From: Streptomyces sp. DT2A-34
GTDB taxonomy: Bacteria; Actinomycetota; Actinomycetes; Streptomycetales; Streptomycetaceae
NCBI RefSeq assembly: GCF_030499515.1
Contig: NZ_JASTWJ010000001.1
Span: forward strand, 7,544,001 to 7,608,000
Direction of reading: 5' to 3'
Length of the DNA: 64,000 nt
How positions within the stretch are numbered: position 1 is the first letter of the stretch; each line of letters starts with the position of its first letter. Of the stretch, positions 40,445-49,268 are shown in pieces. The translations under genes were made by a program, and so were the position numbers. Below the pieces are notes generated by a model that was given only the letters and a program-made list of their open reading frames with translations, was not told the DNA's origin and did not search any database.

Positions 40445-42529
40445 TCACAGGGTCAGCTCCGGGTGCAGCCGGTCGAGCGTCCACACCTGCCGACGACGGG
40501 CCGACACCGCGGTCAGCGCGAGGGCGGCCGCGGTGAAGGCGGCGAGCACCACGCACGCGTGCCACACCGGTTCCAGACCGCCGCCCGTGATGAGCCTCCT
40601 GAGCGCCTCCACGACGTAGCTCATCGGCAGGAAGGGGTGGAGCGCGTTGAAGAAGCCCGGGCTGGTCTGCACGGGGTACGTGCCGCCCGCGGACGTCAAC
40701 TGCAGCATCAGCAGGGCCAGGACGAGGATCCGCCCCGCCGCCCCGAAGCGCGCGTTCAGCCACTGCACGATCGCCGCGAAGCACGCCGTCACCAGGAACA
40801 GGAAGCCCACCGTCCCGGCCGCCCGCGCCATCTGAAGGCCGACCGCCCAGTGCAGCACCGACATCAGGGCCACCGTCTGCAGCACCCCGATCGCGACCAC
40901 GGGCAGCCATCCGGCCAGCGCGATCCGCCACGCCGAGGCGCCCGCGGCGAGCGCGCGCCGGTTCATCGGCGCGATCAGCATGTACGCCACCATCGCGCCC
41001 ACCCACAGCGAAAGCGGGATGAAGTACGGGGCGAAACCGGTGCCGTAGTTGGGCGCCTTGTGCATGTCCCGGGAGACGAGCTGGACCGGGTCGGCCATGA
41101 CCTCGGTGCGCTGGTCGCGGGCCTTCTTGTCGTAGTCGGGGATCTGCTCCGCGCCGTCGTGCAGGCCGTCCGAGAGCTTCCCCGAGCCGTCGACGAGCTT
41201 GTAGATGCCGCCGTTGAGGTCGTACGCGCCGGTCTTCAGCTCACCCACGCCGGCGTCCAGACTCGCCGCGCCGGTCCTGGCCGTGCCGAGGCCGGAGTGC
41301 AGCTTCTTGGCGCCCGCGGCGACCTTCGCGGCTCCCTGGTTCAGCTTGTTGATCCTGGTGACGGCGTCGTCGAGGTCCTCGGAGAGGCGGGGCGCGCGGT
41401 CGGCGAGCGCCTGGGACTGCTTCTGGAGGGTGGCGAGGTTCTTGTCGAGCTTCTTCAGATCCCCATCTTGGTCGGCGATCAGCGTGTTGAGGTCGTCGGC
41501 GATCGTCGCCACGTCGGCGGCCGACGCCTTCGCCTTCTTCAGGTCGGAGCAGGCCGGGTCGGGCAGTACGGCGTCCTCGCAGCGCGCCTTGTAGACGGCG
41601 TTCAGCACGTCAGAGGCCGCATGGGCGCCCTTGGCGGCGCCCGGAGCGCGCTCCACCAGGTCGTCGAGGTTGTCGCGGATCGCCCCCGAAGTGTCGGCGA
41701 CGAGCCGGGCGGTGTCCCCGATGGTCTTCTCGTTGTCCTGGAGGAAGGGGCCGATCTTCTTGTCGACTCCGTTGACCCGGTCGGCGAGCGTCTGCGTACC
41801 CTTGGCGACCTGCTTGGAGCCGCTCTCCAGGTCACCCGCGCCCTCGTTGAGCTTCTTCAGGCCCGTGGACAGCTTGCCGCTGCCCTTCTTGGCGGTCTTC
41901 AGCCCGTCGGCGAGGTCCTTGGAGCCCTTCTCCGCCTTGCCGATGCCGCCTTCGAGCTTGTCGGCGCCGTTCGCGGCCTTGACCGTCGCGCCGTGGATGT
42001 CGGAGAACGAGACGAAGATCCGGTCCAGGAACGACCGCGACGCCTTGGTGGACGCGGCCTCGCGCACCTCGCTGAAGACCGTCCGCGAGATCTGCCCGAC
42101 GATGTAGTTGTTCGCGTCGTTCGTACGCACCTGAAGGGCGCCCGTCTCCGGCGAGTCGCCCGCGCTGGAGGCGATCCGTGCGCTGAAGTCGGTCGGCATG
42201 GTCAGCGACAGGTAGTAGGTGCCGTTCTCGACCCCCTTCTCGGCTTCGGCGGCACTCACCTCGTGCCAGTCGAAGACGTCGCTCTCGCGCAGCCCCTTGG
42301 TGATGTCGTCGCCGGCCGAGAGCTTCTTCCCGTCGGCGGTCGCCCCCTTGTCGTCGTTCACGAGCGCCACGGGGATGCGGTCGAGACGGCCGTACGGGTC
42401 CCAGAACGACCACAGGTACAGGGCGCCGTAGAGCAGGGGCAGCACCAGCAGCGCGACCAGGGCGGCACGCGGCAGCTTCCCCCGGCCGAAGCGCCTCAGC
42501 TCAAGCGCGGCCAGCCTCGGTGAGCGCAT
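40445..42529 (-). CDS. YhgE/Pip-like ABC-2-type membrane protein
   Basis: A 694-residue protein. One N-terminal helix (LVALLVLPLLYGALYLWSFW) is followed by a roughly 400-residue external part full of heptad-like Lys/Gly/Leu repeats with periodic Gly-Ala spacers (KLSTGLKKLNEGAGDLESGS), then five or six C-terminal helices of the ABC-2 permease type. Related proteins include phage-infection protein Pip and YhgE and some exporters. Its start overlaps the ATPase gene by 29 bases. Function: probable export or cell-envelope role, substrate unknown. Confidence 0.82.
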   Translation of the reverse strand: MRSPRLAALELRRFGRGKLPRAALVALLVLPLLYGALYLWSFWDPYGRLDRIPVALVNDDKGATADGKKLSAGDDITKGLRESDVFDWHEVSAAEAEKGVENGTYYLSLTMPTDFSARIASSAGDSPETGALQVRTNDANNYIVGQISRTVFSEVREAASTKASRSFLDRIFVSFSDIHGATVKAANGADKLEGGIGKAEKGSKDLADGLKTAKKGSGKLSTGLKKLNEGAGDLESGSKQVAKGTQTLADRVNGVDKKIGPFLQDNEKTIGDTARLVADTSGAIRDNLDDLVERAPGAAKGAHAASDVLNAVYKARCEDAVLPDPACSDLKKAKASAADVATIADDLNTLIADQDGDLKKLDKNLATLQKQSQALADRAPRLSEDLDDAVTRINKLNQGAAKVAAGAKKLHSGLGTARTGAASLDAGVGELKTGAYDLNGGIYKLVDGSGKLSDGLHDGAEQIPDYDKKARDQRTEVMADPVQLVSRDMHKAPNYGTGFAPYFIPLSLWVGAMVAYMLIAPMNRRALAAGASAWRIALAGWLPVVAIGVLQTVALMSVLHWAVGLQMARAAGTVGFLFLVTACFAAIVQWLNARFGAAGRILVLALLMLQLTSAGGTYPVQTSPGFFNALHPFLPMSYVVEALRRLITGGGLEPVWHACVVLAAFTAAALALTAVSARRRQVWTLDRLHPELTL

Positions 42530-43301
42530 CGGTGGCCTCCTTTCCGTCGGTTTCCGGTCCGTCGGTTTCCGGGGACTCCTGGGAGGCGGAGGCCGCGTCG
42601 GCCTCCTGGGCCGTGGACACCTTGACCGTGTCGTCGGGGGCCTCGCTGCACACCGCCACGACCGTGGTCCCGGCCTCGGTGATGGACTTCAACAGCGCCC
42701 AGACCTCGGCCCGTTCGGCGTCCGAGAGCTTCAGATCGGTGTCGTCGACACCGAGCACGCGCGGGCGCGCGATCAGGGCCAGCGCGACGGACAGCCGCAG
42801 CGCCTCCAGACGCTCCAGATCGCGTACGGCGGTACGCGAGCCCTTGGGCAGTGAGTCCGGGTCGAGCCCCGCTGCCGTGAGCGCGGCGTCGATCCGCGCC
42901 CGCGCATCGGTCCTCCGCTCGGCACGCGGCCGCAGCAGCCCGCGCCAGGAGTCGCCGAACCGCCGCTGCAGAAGCGCCCGTTCGTGGAGGTGCTCGGCGA
43001 CGGTCAGGGCCGGGTCCAGGTCGGTCACACCCGGAACATGGGCCAGGGCGCTGATACGCCGCACCGCCGCCATGCGCTTGGGCAGCCCGGCCGCGCCCAC
43101 GGTGGCGGTTCCCTCGGTCAGCTTCATCCGTCCCGTGAGCGCCAGCAACAGGCAGGTACGTCCGGTGCCGGACGGCCCTTCGATCGTGATCAGTGAGCCG
43201 GGCTCCGCCTCGAAGGAGACCCCGCGGAACGCCCATCCGCGGGGCCCTTCGAGACCGAGGCCCAGGGCCGTGACGCCGACTCCGGCCACGGTTCCCCCCA
43301 T
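42501..43301 (-). CDS. Degenerate ABC-type ATPase subunit
   Basis: A 266-residue ABC-like protein. The Walker A reads EGPSGTGRT, with Arg in place of the catalytic Lys; the signature LSGGQ is not recognisable (RDLERLEALRLSVALALIAR occupies its place); the Walker B ends VLGVDDTD, lacking the Glu that activates water. ATP hydrolysis is therefore doubtful. An acidic Ser/Asp/Glu-rich tail follows. The ATG at 43301 has AGGAGGGG close upstream. It is first in the operon with the YhgE-like permease and TetR. Confidence 0.78.
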   Translation of the reverse strand: MGGTVAGVGVTALGLGLEGPRGWAFRGVSFEAEPGSLITIEGPSGTGRTCLLLALTGRMKLTEGTATVGAAGLPKRMAAVRRISALAHVPGVTDLDPALTVAEHLHERALLQRRFGDSWRGLLRPRAERRTDARARIDAALTAAGLDPDSLPKGSRTAVRDLERLEALRLSVALALIARPRVLGVDDTDLKLSDAERAEVWALLKSITEAGTTVVAVCSEAPDDTVKVSTAQEADAASASQESPETDGPETDGKEATDALTEAGRA

Positions 43302-43314
43302 CCCGCCCCTCCTC

Positions 43315-43340
43315 TTTTGAACTGACTGGTCAGTGCAAAA
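43315..43340. promoter_or_regulatory. 26-bp TetR-type operator ahead of the ABC operon
   Basis: TTTTGAACTGAC-TG-GTCAGTGCAAAA has 12-base arms with 11 of 12 positions paired. It lies 14 bases upstream of the ATPase start codon on the divergent side. The ACTGAC/GTCAGT core is common in TetR operators, and a TetR gene closes the operon. Confidence 0.72.
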
Positions 43341-43467
43341 GCTAGCCCGAACTCTCGATCGATGCAAAAGGCCAGGTCAGAACGGATTGTCAGTGCCATA
43401 CCCCACGATGGGCACATACGGCATCCCGTATCGGGCGTGCCGTCACACAGACGACAGGAGGTTCGTC

Positions 43468-44040
43468 ATGGCCAACTACCCCGCAGCAGCCGCCCGCCGG
43501 CGCCGCGCCACCGGCCCTGCCCCCTCACTGACCGGCCCGGCGAGCGACGTCCACCCCGTGCTCCGCCGGGCCACGGCCCCGCCCGCCGCCCTCGACCTGC
43601 TCGCCCAGGCGCGTGCCGGACTGGACGAGGCCGCCGTTCTGGAAACGCCGAACGAACGCTATGCCACGGCCCACCTCGCCGCCCTGCGCACCGCCGCCGC
43701 CGTACTCGCCGCGCGCGGGCGCCCCGAGCCCATGTCCAAGCGCCGGGCCCGCATCAGGAGCGCCTGGGAAGTGCTCCCCGAGATAGCGCCCGAACTCACC
43801 GAGTGGAGCGCGCTGTTCGCCTCCGGCGCCCGGCGCCGCGCCCGGGCGGAGGCGGGCATCCAGGGCGCGGCCAGCCGCCGGGACGCCGACGACCTGATAC
43901 GCGACGTGGCGATGTTCCTGCGCCTCGTCGAGCGGATGCTGGTGCTCCAACCGGTCCTGCCACAGCCGCGACCGGACACCGACACCGACGAGGCCGACAG
44001 CTCGCGTCACGCGCGTGAGGACATGCCGGACGCTGGCTGA
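43468..44040 (+). CDS. SAV_6107-like HEPN-domain protein
   Basis: A 190-residue helical protein; AALDLLAQARAGLDEAAVLE with PNERYATAHLAALRTAAAVL is the HEPN-like helical pair found in Streptomyces proteins of this name. The RX4-6H ribonuclease motif of active HEPN toxins is not obvious, so it may be a binding rather than a nuclease domain. The ATG at 43468 has AGGAGG 6 bases upstream. It is divergent from the TetR-controlled operon. No paired antitoxin gene is adjacent. Confidence 0.72.
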   Translation: MANYPAAAARRRRATGPAPSLTGPASDVHPVLRRATAPPAALDLLAQARAGLDEAAVLETPNERYATAHLAALRTAAAVLAARGRPEPMSKRRARIRSAWEVLPEIAPELTEWSALFASGARRRARAEAGIQGAASRRDADDLIRDVAMFLRLVERMLVLQPVLPQPRPDTDTDEADSSRHAREDMPDAG

Positions 44041-44259
44041 CCGCCCTGCTGCCCGCCCTTGCTGTCTGCCGGACGGGTCGGGCGGCTTCGCACGGCACCG
44101 CGATGGCCCGTCGCGCGGCACCGCGATGGTCGTGTGGGGCGCCGTAGGCAATAGGGTGGAGGGCGCCTGAAGCCTTCCCGCTCCCGTGACCCGGGCCGGG
44201 GAGGCAGCCCGATCGCTCCGCCGTGCAAGTGGCGGTGCCGCGCCGAGGAGTCAACTGCC

Positions 44260-45030
44260 GTGTCGGACCCGATGCGCCCCCGCGCTGCCCTCCGTACAGC
44301 CGTGGTGTGGGAAGTCCTCCGGGATGCCCTGGACCGCCGCGTGAAGGCCACGGGGCGCCAGGTGCTGGACGTCCTCGACACCGGAGGCGGCAGCGGCAAC
44401 TTCGCGGTGCCCCTCGCCCGGCTCGGCCACCGCGTCACCGTCGTCGACCCCAGCCCGAACGCGCTCTTCGCCCTGGAGCGGCGCGCCGCCGAGGCCGACG
44501 TGGCCGACCGGGTGCGGGGCGTCCAGGGTGACGCCCACGGCCTCTTCGACGTGGTCGAGCGCGGCGGGTACGACGTCGTGCTGTGCCATGGCGTCCTGGA
44601 GTACGTCGACGACCCCGCCGAGGGCGTCCGCAACGCGGTGGCCGCCCTGCGCGCCGAGGGCGTCCTCAGCCTGCTCGCCGCCGGGCTGGGCGGCGCGGTG
44701 CTGGCGCGGGCGCTCGCCGGTCACTTCAAGGAGGCCAAGCGGGCCCTGGAGGACCCGGACGGCCGTTGGGGGCAGGGTGACCCGGTGCCGCGCCGCTTCA
44801 CCGCCGAGCAGCTCACCGGGCTGGTCGAGGGCGCGGGCCTGCGGGTCGGTGCCGTGCACGGGGTGCGGGTCTTCGCCGACCTGGTCCCCGGGGTGCTGGT
44901 GGACACTGAGCCCGGGGCGCTGGAGGCGCTGCTGAGGCTGGAGGAGGCGGCGGCCGAGCTGCCCTCCTTCCACTCGGTGGCCACGCAGCTCCACGTGCTC
45001 GGCGAGACGCGGGAGAGTGCTGCGGCCTGA
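44260..45030 (+). CDS. Class I SAM-dependent methyltransferase
   Basis: A 256-residue enzyme with motif I VLDTGGGSGNFAVPLARLGH, the acidic residue in VTVVDPSPNAL and VLCHGVLEYVDDP as motif IV, similar to CmoM/UbiE-like methyltransferases. The substrate is not known. The GTG at 44260 follows GAGGAG. A TAGGGT -10 box at about 44153 implies a leader of about 95 bases with a CCGCC/GGCGG hairpin. There are no obviously linked genes. Confidence 0.83.
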   Translation: MSDPMRPRAALRTAVVWEVLRDALDRRVKATGRQVLDVLDTGGGSGNFAVPLARLGHRVTVVDPSPNALFALERRAAEADVADRVRGVQGDAHGLFDVVERGGYDVVLCHGVLEYVDDPAEGVRNAVAALRAEGVLSLLAAGLGGAVLARALAGHFKEAKRALEDPDGRWGQGDPVPRRFTAEQLTGLVEGAGLRVGAVHGVRVFADLVPGVLVDTEPGALEALLRLEEAAAELPSFHSVATQLHVLGETRESAAA

Positions 45031-45244
45031 GCCGTCCCCTGTGAGCGGCCCGTGAGGGTGCGCCGTTGATCAGGGGGTTGGCTGCACATGGAGTACGCCA
45101 CAGGCCCCCCGATCGGGCGTCCAGCGCCGTATGATCGAGGGAGACCGTTCTGGCATGACGGGTCGGCCGCTGGGGAATGCAGATCTCAGCGAGTCGGGAT
45201 GTCCATGGCGGAGCCCGGTTGGCCAATTGGCGTAGAGGGGCGGG

Positions 45245-45273
45245 TTTCACGGGGGCGATTCCCTGCCTATCCT
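45245..45273 (+). promoter_or_regulatory. Promoter of the DUF3040 gene
   Basis: TTTCAC (45245-45250), a 17-base spacer and TATCCT (45268-45273) stand about 50 bases before the GTG. A TATGAT at 45130 further upstream could serve a second start. The rest of the 292-bp gap shows no gene. Confidence 0.5.
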
Positions 45274-45322
45274 GAAGGGACCCCCCGGGTCGCCCCGGCG
45301 ACTGCACGATGAGGAGGACTCC

Positions 45323-45715
45323 GTGCCGCTCTCGGAGCACGAGCAGCGAATGCTCGAGCAGATGGAGCGAGCGCTGTACGCCGAAGATCCCAAGTTCGCG
45401 ACAGCGCTTGAGGGAAGCGGGCTGCGCACGTACACCCGGCGACGGGTCTACCAGGCGGTCGCCGGCTTCCTCGTAGGTATCGCGCTCCTCATGGCAGGAA
45501 TGGTCGCCAAGCAGGTCTGGCTCAGCGTGGTGGGCTTCCTCGTCATGCTGGGCTGTGCGGTACTTGCCGTGACCGGCTGGCGCAAGGCCCCCAAGCCGGG
45601 CGAACAGCCTGCCGGTGGCCCGCACGCCCGTCGTCAGCCGCGTCAGAAGCGTTCCATGATGGACCGCATCGAGCAGCGCTGGCAGCGACGTCGTGACGAA
45701 CAGGGCGGTCATTAG
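45323..45715 (+). CDS. DUF3040 family membrane protein
   Basis: A 130-residue protein starting PLSEHEQRMLEQMERALYAE, the DUF3040 signature, followed by two adjacent helices (residues about 43-85) and a basic Arg/Gln tail. The family is confined mainly to actinobacteria; its function is unknown, but it is often near division genes. The GTG at 45323 has GAGGAGG 5-6 bases upstream. A perfect hairpin ends the transcript. Confidence 0.87.
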   Translation: MPLSEHEQRMLEQMERALYAEDPKFATALEGSGLRTYTRRRVYQAVAGFLVGIALLMAGMVAKQVWLSVVGFLVMLGCAVLAVTGWRKAPKPGEQPAGGPHARRQPRQKRSMMDRIEQRWQRRRDEQGGH

Positions 45716-46053
45716 CTCGACGAGCAGCTCCTGGACACGCAGGGGGTGACCACCGACTCGGTGGCCACCCCCTGATGTACGCCCCCGTACGGCTTGGGGC
45801 GGGGAGGAGACGGGGGCTGGAGGGTGACGGGAGCGGGGCAGGATCCCAGAGGCTGGGGAGCCGAGGGCTGATGGGGCCGATGGGCGGGCAGGGTGACGGG
45901 GGCGAGCAACGTCCTGAATTGCCCGGGTGACGCCCGCCCCGAGCGAACGGACTCGGCCAATTCCTCAGCTCGGACAAGGTCCCGTCCCACCGACTCCGGG
46001 GTGTGGAGCTTCAGGCCAACGTCCTTGCCTCCGGTCTGAGGCAGGGGCCTACG
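45712..46053 (-). pseudogene. Coding-like remnant of unknown origin on the minus strand
   Basis: One minus-strand frame reads smoothly through GGKDVGLKLHTPESVGRDLV, then RAEELAESVRSGRASPGQF and RTLLAPVTLPAH before becoming Pro/Ser-rich over the DUF3040 terminator. The first part has protein-like composition and codon use but lower third-base GC than its neighbours; upstream it enters the tandem repeat with no start. I do not recognise the family. It may be a gene remnant or a captured piece, like the rpoC fragment at 11387. Confidence 0.3.
45740..45774. terminator. Hairpin terminator after DUF3040
   Basis: CAGGGGGTG and CCACC pair with GGTGG and CACCCCCTG around a GACTC loop, a 14-bp stem with one A/C mismatch, 24 bases after the stop. 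Confidence 0.75.
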
Positions 46054-46250
46054 GTGTATTGGCGCCGGTCTGAAACAGGTCCATCTACGTATTGCTGCCT
46101 CGCTCCGGTCTGAGGCAGGGCCCTACGGCGTATCGCCGCCGGCTCGATGCAGGGCCCTACGTGTATCGCCGCCGGCCGATGCAAGGCCCACCGCGTATTG
46201 CTGTCGGCCCGAAGCGCCCCCCGACGTATCGCCGTCGGCCTCAGCCGACC
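46033..46250. repeat. Degenerate tandem array of about 33-bp units
   Basis: Six to seven units begin at 46033, 46067, 46107, 46141, 46174, 46206 and 46237. Each reads GGTCTGAGGCAGGGCCCTAC with variations, then GTATCGCCGCC or GTATTGCTGCC. The period is 31-40 bases. No gene is present. Confidence 0.7.
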
Positions 46251-46479
46251 ACCTCGGCCGAGCCGACCTCAGGCGGCCGCCCAGATCGGAGCAGACCCCT
46301 CGTCCTCGGCTCGTGCGGGTCTCTGGCCGGAGATCTGCCCGCTACGGCTTGTGCCCGACGCAGGTTCCGCCCGTTCCGCGTCCCGCCCGAGGCCGCCCAC
46401 CGCGGTCGCTCCGGGCCAATGCCCTCAGCTCCGCTGAGCGAGCTGTCCCAACTCTGCTGGGGCGGTCCCCGCGGCACCC

Positions 46480-46880
46480 GTCACGGTGAGATCCGGGCGC
46501 GAGTGGGGCTGGGCCGGAGTGGGTCCTCGGCCCCGGTGGGGCGTGGGCAGGAGAGGGCCCTTGGCCCCGGTGGGGCGTGGGCAGGAGAGGGTCCTCGGCC
46601 CGAATAAGGCGCGGCCGGAGTGAGGCCCGGGCACGAGCATGGCCCGGGCACGAGCGAGGCCCGGCCTGAAGCAAGCCCCGCCCCGGCCAGAAGCACGCGC
46701 CCCCGCACCGGCGTCCCCAACCACCCCTCCGGCACGCACCCCGCCCCGGCCCCAAGCACCCACCCGGCCCCAGCCGAAGCACGCAGCACCCCACCGCCCC
46801 AGCCGAAGCACGCAGCACCCTGCCCCAGCGGAAGCCCCCACCCCACCGCAGGCCCGCCCGCACCCCACGCCCCCCCCAGC
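46480..46880. repeat. Low-complexity GC-rich repeats, no gene
   Basis: Two copies of a 34-base unit, CCCCGGTGGGGCGTGGGCAG at 46531 and 46565, are followed by repeated CCCGGGCACGAGC and AGCCGAAGCACGCAGCACCC words. The plus strand switches from G-rich to C-rich near 46680. Long frames here code only for Pro/Arg/Gly repeats and are not genes. The array runs up to the stop of the transglutaminase gene; 46250-46480 is also gene-free. Confidence 0.65.
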
Positions 46881-46886
46881 GGCTGA

Positions 46887-49268
46887 TTACCCCCGCTGCG
46901 CAGGCGTCGACGGCTTGCGCAGTGTCGGTCGGGCGGCGGCTGCGTGGCGCTTGGTGTCGGTCCACCAGTCCGACACGGCCCAGGCCACCCGCACGCTGGA
47001 GCGTGGGGCCAGGACGGCGCGCATGTGTGTCGTCCAGCGGGCCTTGGACTCGAGGTCGGACCGGACGCGACGGACATCCTCTGCGAGGCCGGCCGTCGGG
47101 CGAGGGACGGGGGCGTAGAGGACCTGTTCCACCGCGTCGGCCACCCGGTGAACCGAGGCTGCGGCCGGTGGGTCGAGGTGACCCAGGCGGACGATGCGGG
47201 CCGCGGTCTTGCGGGGCGTCTGGGAGTCGTCCGGCGGGATGCCGAAGTCCCAGGCGAGGTCGGTGAGTTCCTGCCAGACCGCCAAGGTGTGACGCGATAC
47301 GTCCGCCTCCGTGCGGCCATGTGCTCCCAGCCGTGCCGCCCGTGTCCGAAATCGCCACAGCATCGGCGCCAACGGGATCAGCAGCGCTGCCAGCCCGACG
47401 GGCGCCCACGCCAGAACGACGTACCACCTCAAGCCGTCGTCGCCCGGGGCGAGCGCGGCCTCGGGGGACTCGCTCGCGCACAGCTCCGGGTTCCGCCCGG
47501 CGCAGCTCTCGCTCGTCGAGGGCGAGGCGGACGGCCCCGTGCTTGTCGACTGCGTGGGACGCGTCACGTCCGGGAGAGTGGAGCCGGGCGAGTCCGACTG
47601 GGTGTACGACGGAACCGAACCACGGGTCGGGGTCGGCTCGAAGCGGGTCCACCCCACGCCCTCGAAGTACAGCTCGGGCCAGGCGTGCGCGTCCTTCAGC
47701 CCCACCGAGACCGTGCTGTCGCCCTGCGGGGTGCCGGGCGCGAAGCCCACGGCGACCCGGGCGGGTATGTCGAGCGAGCGGGCCATGGCCGCCATCGCGA
47801 AGGAGAAGTGGACGCAGAAGCCCTGCTTGTCGCGCAGGAACCGGGCGATCGCCTGTCGATCTTCGCCGGCCTTGACGTTGGTGTCGTACTGGAACCCGCC
47901 TGTGACGGCGAAATACTCCTGCAGCTTGACCGCCTGCTCGTAGTGGCTGGTCGCGCCCTCGGTGACCTCACGCGCGGTTCGGGCGACCACCGCGGGCAGC
48001 GAGTCGGGCAGCTCGGTGAACTCGCGCCTCAGTGCCGCCGGCGGCTCCGGCGCGTTTGCGAGCTGCTTCGCCGTCGGCTGCACATCAAGGCTGCGCACGG
48101 TGTACGTCACCCCGCGTGTGGTCTGGCGGCGATCACCGACGACCGTCATCCCCAGCGGTTCGTACCGCCACCTGCCCGCGATGCTCACTCCGCTGGGCGG
48201 ATAGGGCATCGGCAGCCAGTTCTGGGCGTACCAGTCGGCGGCCGAGATGGTCGTCTCGACCTCGGCACGCCGGATGTCGGGGCCGAGGCCGATGGGCGTG
48301 GGGAACTCGTCCGGCACGGCCTGGATGCCGCGCTTGGCCGGCTCCCAGGTCTTGCCGTCGAAGTCGTCCAGGGACACGATCCGCAGGTACAGGCTCGAGG
48401 TGTCTTCGGTGCTGCTCCTCAGGGAGAGGACCTGGCGGTCCTCGTCCACGTTCAGACTGTTGCGCAGCGACACCACTGGATTCACCGCGGAGATCGTGCC
48501 CCCTCTCCCGCTGCCTGAGCCGACTGTGCTCGCGGGGTCCAGCAAGCCGCCGTTCATCGCGGGCAGGGCCAGCGGTACGACCAGGGCGATGCCCAGGGCG
48601 ACCATGCCGATGCGTCGCCCGGTGCGGACCGGCGCCACCACGCCGCTGGGCTCCCCACCCGGCGTCCGTGGCGCCCCGCCGAAGACCCGGCCCCACTGCG
48701 AGAGCCGGTCGCGGCCCTCGGCCAGGAGCAGCATCAGATAACCCGCGGCGGCGACCAGGAACCACAGCCAGTCCGCGCCGCCGTCGGCCAGTCCCGCGGC
48801 CACGGAGTACAGCGCCAGCAGGGGCAGCCCGGCCGGGGCCGCGCTGCGGAACGTCACCGCGAGGGTGTCCACCGCCAGGCCGATGATCAGGACTCCGCCG
48901 ATGAGCATCAGCCGGATGCCGTCGGACAGCGGTGCCGGGATCGAGTACCGGCTCACGTCGTCCGCGCCGGCCTGCAACAGGTCGGCGAAGTGACGGAAGG
49001 CCTCCGGACCGGGGATCACTCCGATGATCGCCTGCTGGTTGGCGAAGGTCAGGGTCAGCAGCATCAGCGCGACGAGGGCCTGCGCGGCCACCGTCAGGGG
49101 CCGTGCCAGCGGCACCCTCCGGGTCACCATGCCGACGCCGGTCTGGATCGCCAGCAGGAAGATCGCCTGAATCAGCCAGGTGACCGGAGAGACCAGCGGC
49201 AGCAGGGCGCAGGACGCCAGCAGTGTGGCCGCCGCGGCGCACAGCGCCATCCGTGTCCGCCCGCTCAT
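46887..49268 (-). CDS. TgpA-type transglutaminase-like membrane protein
   Basis: A 793-residue protein: about six N-terminal helices (DUF3488/TgpA_N), an external transglutaminase-core domain with the catalytic Cys in KQGFCVHFSFAMAAMARSLD, the His in KDAHAWPELY and the Asp-like position in GWTRFEPTP, a Ser/Thr/Pro linker, one more helix (WYVVLAWAPVGLAALLIPLA) and a cytosolic tail. The ATG at 49268 overlaps the DUF58 stop by 4 bases. With MoxR and DUF58 it forms a conserved three-gene unit, probably involved in envelope protein processing; the substrate is unknown. Confidence 0.87.
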   Translation of the reverse strand: MSGRTRMALCAAAATLLASCALLPLVSPVTWLIQAIFLLAIQTGVGMVTRRVPLARPLTVAAQALVALMLLTLTFANQQAIIGVIPGPEAFRHFADLLQAGADDVSRYSIPAPLSDGIRLMLIGGVLIIGLAVDTLAVTFRSAAPAGLPLLALYSVAAGLADGGADWLWFLVAAAGYLMLLLAEGRDRLSQWGRVFGGAPRTPGGEPSGVVAPVRTGRRIGMVALGIALVVPLALPAMNGGLLDPASTVGSGSGRGGTISAVNPVVSLRNSLNVDEDRQVLSLRSSTEDTSSLYLRIVSLDDFDGKTWEPAKRGIQAVPDEFPTPIGLGPDIRRAEVETTISAADWYAQNWLPMPYPPSGVSIAGRWRYEPLGMTVVGDRRQTTRGVTYTVRSLDVQPTAKQLANAPEPPAALRREFTELPDSLPAVVARTAREVTEGATSHYEQAVKLQEYFAVTGGFQYDTNVKAGEDRQAIARFLRDKQGFCVHFSFAMAAMARSLDIPARVAVGFAPGTPQGDSTVSVGLKDAHAWPELYFEGVGWTRFEPTPTRGSVPSYTQSDSPGSTLPDVTRPTQSTSTGPSASPSTSESCAGRNPELCASESPEAALAPGDDGLRWYVVLAWAPVGLAALLIPLAPMLWRFRTRAARLGAHGRTEADVSRHTLAVWQELTDLAWDFGIPPDDSQTPRKTAARIVRLGHLDPPAAASVHRVADAVEQVLYAPVPRPTAGLAEDVRRVRSDLESKARWTTHMRAVLAPRSSVRVAWAVSDWWTDTKRHAAAARPTLRKPSTPAQRG

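Noticed and set aside
40422..41006. N-terminal extension of the TetR frame
   Set aside because: It is antisense-frame sequence within the permease gene; the HTH domain starts right after ATG 40421.
46342..47652. 436-codon minus-strand frame and others over the 46-47 kb repeats
   Set aside because: Products are Pro/Gly/Arg/His repeats, and the frame conflicts with the transglutaminase gene, which has clear domains.
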